From positions 1 through 64,000 of the forward strand of contig JAIFLU010000033.1 in NCBI GenBank assembly GCA_020048915.1: a DNA stretch of 64,000 bases. The letters are read 5' to 3'. The notes beneath the pieces are model-generated. The model searched no databases. It saw only the letters and a program-made list of their open reading frames with translations, and was not told the origin of the DNA. The stretch comes from Bacteroidota bacterium. Lineage in GTDB: Bacteria > Bacteroidota > Bacteroidia > Bacteroidales > JAAUTT01. The first letter of the stretch is position 1. Each line of letters begins with the position of its first letter. Made by a program: the position numbers and the translations under genes. Below, in pieces: positions 47,118 to 54,096 of this stretch.

Positions 47118-48644
47118 ATGAGAATTTCGAAAATTAGGACAATCCTATTACTAATGCTGATAGGAACAGGGAGTCTTTTATCCCAATCAGCGGTAAAAGA
47201 CAGCAGTTGGTTATATACCCCCGAAAAGCATTTTTGGTTTCCAAACTCAATGCCTGCCTTACTTTACAACAGGGCAATTGCAGACCAAAGCCACACTATT
47301 TGGAATACGGCATATCATACGGCAGCGCCGGTTCCGGTTGGTTCGCTGGGGCCAGCGAAGTATACAAAGCAATTAAAGGGGATTATTCCCAACACTACTA
47401 TTGGTAAAGTAGTAAAGCAAGCCCTGGCCGATAATATCAATGTTATTCTGGTAATTGGCGATGGTATGGGAACAGTTCACATGACGCTTCCGGTTTATAT
47501 GAACCTGGCCAATGCGAATAATCAGGAAACCATGTTTGAGAAAATTATGCGCGAAGGGGAGTCGGGATTTGTATTAACAAATACTGTAAATGGATTAGTA
47601 ACTTGTTCGGCAGCTGCCGGAACAGCTTTAGCTACAGGAACCAAAACCAGAGTAAATATGGTTAGTGTTGATTCTACGGGTCAACCTCTTGAGAGTGTAC
47701 TGGTTTTTGCGGCAAAAAAAGGAATGAAGACAGCGGTGGTAAGCGATGCCAGCATTACTGATGCCACACCTGCCGCATTTTATGGTCATGCCGTGAACCG
47801 GGACGATGAAGAATCGCTGGCATACCAATTGGCAAATGATAATTATGTAGATGTTATCCTTGGAGGTGGGGCAAGCCTTTTTATACCTAATAATAAAAGC
47901 TATAAAAATTTTGAAGAATTCGCCAATTTCCCTGGAGACTTTAATCAATTTTCCGGTCGCTCCGATTCGTTAAATCTTATTGCTTCATTCCAAAAAAATG
48001 GCTATACCATTGCTTGTTCGAAAAAAGAAATGGAAGAAGCCCCTTCCAATAAAAAACTAATTGGCCTTTTCGCTGCCGGCGGATTGCCATCGCCAATAAA
48101 CCGCGATAGTTCCACGCATAATGTACCAACGGTATCGCAAATGGCACAAAAAGCTCTTTCCATGGTTTCGCGATCACCGAAGGGTTATTTTTCAATGATC
48201 GAATGTGCCCAAATTGATTGGGAAGCACACTCTAACGATGTGGGAGGAGTATATAAAGCCGTATTGGAAATGGATGATATCCTTAAAGTTGCCTATGATT
48301 TTTATACTAAAAACCCTTCCAAAACTTTACTTATTTTTACCGCCGACCACGAGACCGGAGGATTATCAATTGCTTATACAAAAGTTGAAAAAAATGAAAT
48401 TGAAAAATATACCTGTCTAAATGGAGAAACTTGGGTGAATAACACCAACCCTTTATATTTTAAAGAATTTAAGAATCTGTCGCTTCAAAAATTAACGATT
48501 GGTAAAGTATTTGGAATGTCAAAGTCTCTTGAAGAATTTAGGAATAATATTAAGAAATTTACCGGTTATGAAATAAGTATTTATGAAGCCGGTGAGATTT
48601 ACCAGGCATATATAGAACTTCATGGAAATGTAAAAATAAAATAA
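47118..48644 (+). CDS. Secreted alkaline phosphatase (PhoA-type)
   Basis: This 508-residue exported protein has metal-site motifs of the PhoA family: VIGDGMGTVHMT, the nucleophile region VTCSAAAGTALATG with S164, CAQIDWEAHSND, and FTADHETGG. In E. coli PhoA the residue before the Ser is Asp; here it is Cys163, a natural variant in the family that may alter phosphate binding. It releases phosphate from monoesters in the periplasm or at the surface. Tight coupling to the preceding phosphodiesterase and proximity to SusCD and the HTCS point to one phosphorus- or phosphoglycan-acquisition unit. Confidence 0.93.
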   Translation: MRISKIRTILLLMLIGTGSLLSQSAVKDSSWLYTPEKHFWFPNSMPALLYNRAIADQSHTIWNTAYHTAAPVPVGSLGPAKYTKQLKGIIPNTTIGKVVKQALADNINVILVIGDGMGTVHMTLPVYMNLANANNQETMFEKIMREGESGFVLTNTVNGLVTCSAAAGTALATGTKTRVNMVSVDSTGQPLESVLVFAAKKGMKTAVVSDASITDATPAAFYGHAVNRDDEESLAYQLANDNYVDVILGGGASLFIPNNKSYKNFEEFANFPGDFNQFSGRSDSLNLIASFQKNGYTIACSKKEMEEAPSNKKLIGLFAAGGLPSPINRDSSTHNVPTVSQMAQKALSMVSRSPKGYFSMIECAQIDWEAHSNDVGGVYKAVLEMDDILKVAYDFYTKNPSKTLLIFTADHETGGLSIAYTKVEKNEIEKYTCLNGETWVNNTNPLYFKEFKNLSLQKLTIGKVFGMSKSLEEFRNNIKKFTGYEISIYEAGEIYQAYIELHGNVKIK

Positions 48645-48665
48645 AACGACAACCACATTAAATTT

Positions 48666-48707
48666 AAGCCACTCAAATATCAACAGTGATAATTTGAGTG
48701 GCTTTTT
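48666..48707 (+). terminator. Rho-independent terminator after the alkaline phosphatase
   Basis: A 13-bp perfect stem (AAGCCACTCAAAT / ATTTGAGTGGCTT) with a 13-nt loop runs into TTTTT. It closes the phosphodiesterase-phosphatase operon. Confidence 0.93.
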
Positions 48708-48744
48708 GGCTTAATTAAAATCACATTTAGTTATTCGAAAGCAA

Positions 48745-48772
48745 AAAGAGTTTTCCTCACGAAGAACTCTTT
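48745..48772. repeat. Hairpin in the gap before the truncated outer-membrane gene
   Basis: AAAGAGTT-TTC / GAA-G-AACTCTTT forms an 11-bp stem with one bulge and a 5-nt loop. No T-run follows on the plus strand. The rest of 48708-48967 has no recognisable gene; a further short inverted repeat (TACCTTA 48838-48844 / TAAGGTA 48876-48882) is present. Confidence 0.4.
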
Positions 48773-48967
48773 AATGAAAAAAACTACAATTGTAACCAGA
48801 CTATTTTTTGAGCTTTTTTCTACTGGATATTTACAATTACCTTAGGCATAATTTCCACATTAAAATAAGGTAGCAACCTAAAACCATCGTTATTTTAATG
48901 TATAATTTGTGGTAAATTTCGAAAAGGTACTATTGAAAATATTTTATTTTATTATCAAAGGAAGTGC

Positions 48968-49282
48968 AGGAATGAAGACAGGGGTTTTGAAGCTGTAATT
49001 ATTGCAGGACAATACTGGTTAAAAGACAACTGGTGGGTTATAGTTGGTAAAGGATTGACATTTGACGCACCGGTGTTTTACACCGTAAAAGACACCAAAA
49101 CAGCAGCTTTTTATACAGGTGTTCCAGCTTTTACTTTTGCAACGGGTTTTGAAATTTGGCACAAAGGACGCTTTGTATTAGATTTGCAGTATAGAATATT
49201 TTTTGGAAAATCAAATCTTCCAAACGGCAGACAAAGAGAAGGTGTTTCAAATATGTTTATTGTAGGATTTAATTGGTATTAA
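48968..49282 (+). pseudogene. 5'-truncated outer-membrane beta-barrel protein gene
   Basis: From about 48968 the frame reads RNEDRGFEAVIIAGQYWLKD... WWVIVGKGLTF and on to the stop with SNMFIVGFNWY, alternating hydrophobic strands ending in an aromatic residue as in the last strands of a small barrel. No start codon and no signal peptide are in frame: the open frame begins at 48899 with low-complexity, non-protein-like sequence, and the first usable start (TTG 49055) lies inside the conserved-looking part. It looks like the 3' third of an outer-membrane protein gene whose front was lost. A small membrane protein gene starts 3 bp after its stop. Confidence 0.6.
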
Positions 49283-49284
49283 TT

Positions 49285-49665
49285 ATGATACATTTTGCCC
49301 AATACGGAATAATAATTATTCTTTCGTTAATTTTAGTTTTTCATTGTTGCATAATGTTCAAAATAATTCCGTTCAATATCGTTTGGGGTGGACGATTAAA
49401 GTCCGACAAGGAAATGTATCGGTTTGAAACGGCATCTATTTTAATAAACTTATTTTTTCTGTTTGCTTTATTGGTGCATTCAAACATTTTAATAGCTGAT
49501 TATTCTAAAATAATTATGAAGATTATTTTATGGATAATGACGATACTTTTTGCCATCAACACTCTTGGAAACATTGTATCTAAAAACAAATTGGAAAAAC
49601 GACTATTTACACCAATTACAATTCTGTTGACAATATTTTCATTAATTTTAGCTCTTACAAACTGA
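49285..49665 (+). CDS. Small integral membrane protein, unknown function
   Basis: The ATG at 49285 gives 126 residues with four hydrophobic segments at ~7-28, 42-64, 71-93 and 102-124, separated by short charged loops (GGRLKSDKEMYRFE; SKNKLEKR). No domain is recognised. It follows the truncated barrel gene by 3 bp, so it has lost its original promoter context or is transcribed with the remnant. Proteins of this size with an N-terminal helix followed by a WGGRLKSD loop occur in Bacteroidota as hypotheticals (recollection, not searched). Confidence 0.6.
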   Translation: MIHFAQYGIIIILSLILVFHCCIMFKIIPFNIVWGGRLKSDKEMYRFETASILINLFFLFALLVHSNILIADYSKIIMKIILWIMTILFAINTLGNIVSKNKLEKRLFTPITILLTIFSLILALTN

Positions 49666-49776
49666 AAAAAAGGAACATACGCCTAACATCATTAATTTTT
49701 TTGGGGCGGAATTGCGGATTTTAAAGTGCATGCTTCTAATTTAGATCTTAACTTACCGACTGGAAAGTTGCTTCGA

Positions 49777-49794
49777 TTCCGATAGCTATCGGAA
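49777..49794. repeat. 18-bp perfect palindrome, left copy
   Basis: TTCCGATAGCTATCGGAA is self-complementary, 56 bp before the Crp/Fnr gene. A related degenerate palindrome stands at 52301-52334. The CGATAGCTATCG core is common between genes of Bacteroidota (general knowledge). It may be an iterated intergenic palindrome rather than a local operator. Confidence 0.6.
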
Positions 49795-49849
49795 CCCCAA
49801 CAAAACTTATATGTAACGTTTGCTGTAATTAAACAAAACGAAAATTATT

Positions 49850-50431
49850 ATGCACAATAAACTTATTCGAATAGTAAAACAAATAGTATTGATTGATTCA
49901 GATGAAGAGAAAATATTTTTGAATGTTTTTAGCCCTATGATCTTAAAAAAGGGGGATTTTCTACTAAAAGTAGGGGAAGTTAATAACAAATTAGGGTTTC
50001 TAGTAGAAGGCCTGGTTCGTTACTTTGTATATAAAAATAATGAAGAATCGACACTTGAGTTCAGCAAAGAAGGGGAGTTTATTGCCGAATACCAGAGCTT
50101 TTTAAACCAAACCGAATCTATTCAGGCTATTCAGGCAATTGAAGACACCACCCTGTTAGTGACAGATTATGATGGACTTCAAACTATATACAATCAAACA
50201 AAAAATGGAAATTTAATTGGTCGGATAGTAATTGAATATAGGTTTGGCCATTTAATGCGACAATTGCTGTCGATTTATATGCATAGCCCCGAAGAGCGTT
50301 ACCTTCACTTCCTGAAAACTTTTCCCGACCTGGTGCAGCGAGTCCCTCAATATTATATAGCCTCGTATGTAGGGGTAAAACCGGAATCATTAAGCCGGAT
50401 TAGAAAACGATTGACTGATCAAATTTCTTAA
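49850..50431 (+). CDS. Crp/Fnr-family transcriptional regulator
   Basis: This 193-residue protein has a cyclic-nucleotide-binding-like beta-roll at ~25-115 (ILKKGDFLLKVGEVNNKLGFL; EGLVRYFVYKN; FIAEYQSFLNQTES), a connecting helix (~120-145), and a short C-terminal HTH (YYIASYVGVKPESLSRIRKRL, ~168-190). The PGE...R.A phosphate-binding signature of true cAMP binders is not evident, so its ligand is unknown, as for most of this Bacteroidota subgroup. A serine hydrolase gene follows after 56 bp; local autoregulation is plausible but not shown. Confidence 0.88.
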   Translation: MHNKLIRIVKQIVLIDSDEEKIFLNVFSPMILKKGDFLLKVGEVNNKLGFLVEGLVRYFVYKNNEESTLEFSKEGEFIAEYQSFLNQTESIQAIQAIEDTTLLVTDYDGLQTIYNQTKNGNLIGRIVIEYRFGHLMRQLLSIYMHSPEERYLHFLKTFPDLVQRVPQYYIASYVGVKPESLSRIRKRLTDQIS

Positions 50432-50487
50432 CTCAAGTCAATCAGTAATAAAATATATTTTCAGAATTTTGTCAAAAAAAAAAGAAT

Positions 50488-51633
50488 ATGATTTTAAATC
50501 GAAAAGGGATATCTCTTTTATTATTGTTGCTTGTTTTGTTTATATCGTGCGAAAAAGAGGAGATTGCAGACATAACACAAAAAACTGAATTAGATAAGCT
50601 CGTTGATTCAGAATTTAAACGGTTGCTAATGCCTGGTTTAGTATGTCTGGCAGTAAAAGACGATTCTGTTGTGTACCTTGGTTTAAGAGGATATGCAAAT
50701 AAATCTGGGAAAAAACTATTCACCAATCAAACCCGAATGCTGATAGCTTCAACATCAAAAACTTTTACACTTACAGCTATCATGCAACTCTGCGAAAAAG
50801 GGCAAATTAACCTCGATTCGGACATAAACCTTTACTTGCCTTTTCAGGTTCGAAATCCTCATTTTACCGATTATCCGATAACTGTAAGGATGTTGCTCAC
50901 CCATACTTCTTCTATATCTGATGGTGGTTATATGCCATCACTCTACTATCTTTTTGGATATGTCGATTATCCCGAAACACTCATGAGTTTTGAGAAAAAC
51001 TACCTCACACAGGCAGGTAGCAATTACACCAAAAAGAATTTTTCAAAGATTAAACCTGGCCAAGTTTACGATTATTCTAATGTAGGGGCTGCCCTTATTG
51101 CCTGCCTGGTAGAACATGTTACAAATACCAGTTTCAACGATTATTGCAAACAGTATATTTTCGAGCCCTTGGGTATGGATAAAACAACATGGTTTTTTAG
51201 TGAAACGCCTGAAAATGAAATTGCTATTCCTTATGGCGACAATAACATCACCAACCCATCAAAATCATTTTACACCTATCCTACCTATCCCGATGGACAT
51301 TTAATAACAACGATTGACGATTTGTCGAAGTTTATGAGGGCTTATATTATGAATGGCAAATACAACAATTTCCAACTATTGCAAGCTCAAACTATTGATA
51401 CCATTATGCATGAAAATTTGAGCATTCCTGGTGGCACACAGGGCTTGATATTTTTCAAACGAAAGAATAGTCAATTTGAGGTATGGGGACATGATGGTGG
51501 CGATCCTGGAGTTTCGACCGAAATGTATTTCGACAGAGAAAAACGCGTGGGTTATATCATGTTTAATAATCGCACCGATGCTTATTCTTCTGTACTTAGA
51601 AATGCTTTATTGCTCTATGCTAACCAATATTAA
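50488..51633 (+). CDS. Beta-lactamase-fold serine hydrolase, lipoprotein
   Basis: This 381-residue protein has a lipoprotein signal (MILNRKGISLLLLLLVLFISC, Cys21). Class C / PBP4-like active-site motifs are visible: S88-T-S-K91 (SxxK), Y196-S-N198 (YxN), and H335-D-G in VWGHDGGDPG. The fold start (LVDSEFKRLLMPGLVCLAV) also fits. Members include D-alanyl-D-alanine peptidases, esterases and related enzymes; this sequence does not choose among them. It is followed by a small outer-membrane protein gene 19 bp downstream, probably an operon. Confidence 0.9.
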   Translation: MILNRKGISLLLLLLVLFISCEKEEIADITQKTELDKLVDSEFKRLLMPGLVCLAVKDDSVVYLGLRGYANKSGKKLFTNQTRMLIASTSKTFTLTAIMQLCEKGQINLDSDINLYLPFQVRNPHFTDYPITVRMLLTHTSSISDGGYMPSLYYLFGYVDYPETLMSFEKNYLTQAGSNYTKKNFSKIKPGQVYDYSNVGAALIACLVEHVTNTSFNDYCKQYIFEPLGMDKTTWFFSETPENEIAIPYGDNNITNPSKSFYTYPTYPDGHLITTIDDLSKFMRAYIMNGKYNNFQLLQAQTIDTIMHENLSIPGGTQGLIFFKRKNSQFEVWGHDGGDPGVSTEMYFDREKRVGYIMFNNRTDAYSSVLRNALLLYANQY

Positions 51634-51652
51634 CAAATTTAAAAAATACAAC

Positions 51653-52261
51653 ATGCAACCGATATATTTTTACATCCGATTAACCGTGCTTCTTTTATTA
51701 TCCATCCTGTTTGTAAAAAATGCAAACGCCCTAAGTACCGATACAACCCAAACCAGCAAAGGCATTGTAGTCAGCTATTGGGGCACACTCAATAGCAACC
51801 CCGGTCTAAAATTAAGTTTTGAAAATACACGCTTATTTACACCAAAATATGCTGGTAATAGTTCAATATCTTTGCTTATAAACAGAAAACCAGATATTTA
51901 TACCTCAGCGGGTATTGTCTTAAATAGCTCGCTTCGCAGAACAGGTAGAAGAGGATTGTATTTTGAACATGGACTTAATATCGGTTATATGGGCAGCTAT
52001 TACGATTTCGACTTTTATCGCACCAATTCAGATAACGAAATTGTTAATGTTGGCAGAAAATGGGTTAGCTCAATTATATTAGGATATTCATTTGGTTTAG
52101 GTTACGATTTTTCGGAAAAGACAAATAGAAATATTCAAATATTCATAAAACCAGGGATATATTATCGTTTCCCAAATAACGACAACATTTTTTACCTGAA
52201 CAATTATAGCGTAGAGATAGGATTCGCTTTACATCCGAAATGGTTGAACAAGAAAAAATAA
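51653..52261 (+). CDS. Small secreted, probably outer-membrane beta-barrel protein, unknown function
   Basis: The ATG at 51653 gives 202 residues with signal peptide (MQPIYFYIRLTVLLLLSILF to ~NANA). An open frame extends back into the serine hydrolase gene but does not look like protein. The mature part has alternating amphipathic strands (GLYFEHGLNIGYMGSYYDF; WVSSIILGYSFGLGYDF; NIQIFIKPGIYYRF), suggesting an 8-stranded barrel. No family is recognised. Its operon partner is the serine hydrolase. Confidence 0.65.
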   Translation: MQPIYFYIRLTVLLLLSILFVKNANALSTDTTQTSKGIVVSYWGTLNSNPGLKLSFENTRLFTPKYAGNSSISLLINRKPDIYTSAGIVLNSSLRRTGRRGLYFEHGLNIGYMGSYYDFDFYRTNSDNEIVNVGRKWVSSIILGYSFGLGYDFSEKTNRNIQIFIKPGIYYRFPNNDNIFYLNNYSVEIGFALHPKWLNKKK

Positions 52262-52300
52262 CTATCGCCAATAAATAGGAATTCAAGTAGTTAGCACGCA

Positions 52301-52334
52301 CAACTCGTTCCCAATGGCTATCGGGAACAAGTTG
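52301..52334. repeat. 34-bp imperfect palindrome, right copy
   Basis: CAACT-c-GTTCCC / GGGAAC-a-AGTTG pairs around the core AATGGCTATC, a degenerate form of the CGATAGCTATCG core at 49777. It is 39 bp after the small outer-membrane protein gene and could end that transcript. The two copies bracket a ~2.5-kb, three-gene block. Confidence 0.55.
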
Positions 52335-52416
52335 AACGAAATCTGTTCGCCTTAGAAAAGCTATACATTATATATGTATTTATCGGGGGAGAACAGTAAA
52401 ATACAGGAACATTATC

Positions 52417-52635
52417 TTAGGTGTAATCCTCTGTTCTAAAAGTAAATTTATACAATTTTTGCTTAAACATTATTTGAAATACTTTATTCTGGATATTCTG
52501 GTAAAGATCTTTATAGCTATAGAAACTATCACGACTGTACCCAAAAAGCTTGCATGCTTGAGAAACGTTTCCTAGTTGTTCGGCTAAACCGAGTAAACCT
52601 AATTTAGTTTTAATTAATTTTGCTTCTGTATTCAT
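52417..52635 (-). pseudogene. IS481-type transposase, N-terminal remnant
   Basis: The 72-residue minus-strand frame starts MNTEAKLIKTKLGLLGLAEQL and continues GNVSQACKLFGYSRDSFYSYKDLY, the conserved N-terminal helix-turn-helix of IS481-family transposases in Bacteroidota. After DLY the sequence departs into unrelated residues and stops; the DDE catalytic domain is absent. It is a decayed insertion-sequence end. An inverted repeat lies just upstream of its start codon (52639-52709). Confidence 0.8.
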
Positions 52636-52638
52636 TTT

Positions 52639-52709
52639 CTGACAGTTTTAGTGGATTTAACTTATTTGTCTTTGGTTATTCAAATTTAGTTTAAATCCCT
52701 AACTGTCAG
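52639..52709. repeat. Inverted repeat next to the transposase remnant
   Basis: The left arm begins CTGACAGTTTTAGTGGATTT and the right arm ends AATCCCTAACTGTCAG; 9 bp at the outer ends are perfect and inner parts pair with small offsets. It may be two insertion-sequence ends facing each other, or serve as terminator for the minus-strand kinase genes that end at 52819. The piece TGTCAGATTAAGTCG at 52704-52718 looks like an IS terminus (inference). Confidence 0.5.
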
Positions 52710-52818
52710 ATTAAGTCGTAGCTAATTCAAATAAGTATCAATGGTAACAATTTACTGAAGAAATTTTGTTCTTTAGAAATGAGAAATTTTCAACCTAATT
52801 TCTTCGGCGAATGAGTTG

Positions 52819-54000
52819 TTAAACTAATGCTTTTATTGGGTATTCCAGAACAACATAAGCCCCATTGTTTTTATTATTGCCCAAAGATATACTTCCATTT
52901 TGAGCATCCATAAGTAATTTGCCAAAAAGGAGATTTAATCCGATCTTTTCATTTATTTGATTATGGTCTAAGTTAAATGGTTCAAATGGCTTTTTCAAAA
53001 TTTTATCTGTAAATCCTGTCCCATTATCTGTTATTTTACATATAATCAAGGATTCTTTTATCGAAAAATCTATTTGTATTTCTTTATTTATAGGTGAATA
53101 ATTAATTGCATTCCCCAGAATATTAGTTAGGTTTTTTTTGTTTAGTCTTCTATCACCATAAATAGTATATCCACCATTAGAAATATAGGTATTTATTTTA
53201 ATTTGTTTTTCATTGGCAATTTCTAATAAATCAGATACACACTCATTGCACAATGAAATGATGTCAATATCTTCATTTGTAAATGCCTTTGCCCCTTTTA
53301 GGCGTAATTCTGAAATGTCTAATACGTCCAATGAAAATTGTTCAAGACGCTTTACCGAAAGATTTAAATATTGTATGTATTTTTTTATGCTTTGAGGAGC
53401 ATCACTTTCTTCTAAAAGATTAGTAAAACCTATGATACCATTTAATGGAGTGCGAATCTCATGGCTTATCATTTGTAAGAATTCATTTTTTGTAACATCA
53501 ATTATTTCAAGTTCTTTTTTGGCCTCGAAGAGATCATCATTGGCTCTTTTAAGCTCTTTTGTTCTTATATCTACCTGTTTTTCAAGCCAGCGATTATTAT
53601 CCTTTAATTTTTCTTTGCTTTTGACTAGTTCGAGTTGTGTTTTTACTCTAGCCTGAAGTTCTTCACTGTTAAAGGGTTTGGTAATGTAATCAACTCCGCC
53701 GCAGTTAAAGCCCTGTGTGATACTATCAATATCATCTCTGGCCGTTAAGAAGATAATTGGAACATCTGAAAATTCCGGATTCTTCTTTATTCTGGAACAT
53801 ACTTCATAACCATCCATTTCCGGCATCATGATATCGAGTAAGATTATATCGAACTTTTCTTTTTGAGTCCACAACAGCGCTTCATTACCGTTAGTTGCAT
53901 ATTCTACATTATAATTACTCGATAACAAAATATTGATAAGAACCTGAATATTTTTCAAGTTATCATCTACAACTAGAATGTTAAATGTTTCTGCTTTCAT
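52819..54000 (-). CDS. Receiver-histidine kinase fusion protein, cytosolic
   Basis: This 393-residue protein has no signal or membrane segment. The receiver domain is N-terminal (~7-120; phosphoacceptor D56 in LLDIMMPEMDG, K108 in TKPF). A coiled coil (~125-165) is followed by HisKA with H180 in MISHEIRTPLNG and a HATPase domain (~275-390; NILGNAINYSP, ITDNGTGF). No DNA-binding domain is present. The order (receiver first) suggests that phosphate or conformational input from another kinase controls its own kinase activity. It lies 96 bp downstream of a large hybrid kinase gene on the same strand and may be its partner. Confidence 0.93.
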   Translation of the reverse strand: MKAETFNILVVDDNLKNIQVLINILLSSNYNVEYATNGNEALLWTQKEKFDIILLDIMMPEMDGYEVCSRIKKNPEFSDVPIIFLTARDDIDSITQGFNCGGVDYITKPFNSEELQARVKTQLELVKSKEKLKDNNRWLEKQVDIRTKELKRANDDLFEAKKELEIIDVTKNEFLQMISHEIRTPLNGIIGFTNLLEESDAPQSIKKYIQYLNLSVKRLEQFSLDVLDISELRLKGAKAFTNEDIDIISLCNECVSDLLEIANEKQIKINTYISNGGYTIYGDRRLNKKNLTNILGNAINYSPINKEIQIDFSIKESLIICKITDNGTGFTDKILKKPFEPFNLDHNQINEKIGLNLLFGKLLMDAQNGSISLGNNKNNGAYVVLEYPIKALV

Positions 54001-54096
54001 GATGTTTGCCTTATAACGTTTTAACCACTTTGGGAATATGTCGAGTAACTTTCTGTTTTTCGGTGTTAAAAAAGGTAACTTTTTCCCCTGTAGTTT

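Noticed and set aside
49675-49825. Integron attC-like site (GCCTAAC ... AACGTTTGC)
   Set aside because: The left core fits RYYYAAC but the right core does not fit GTTRRRY, and no integrase or cassette array is present.
52417-52635. A functional small HTH regulator
   Set aside because: The N-terminus matches the transposase HTH and the remainder is unrelated sequence; it is better explained as an IS remnant.
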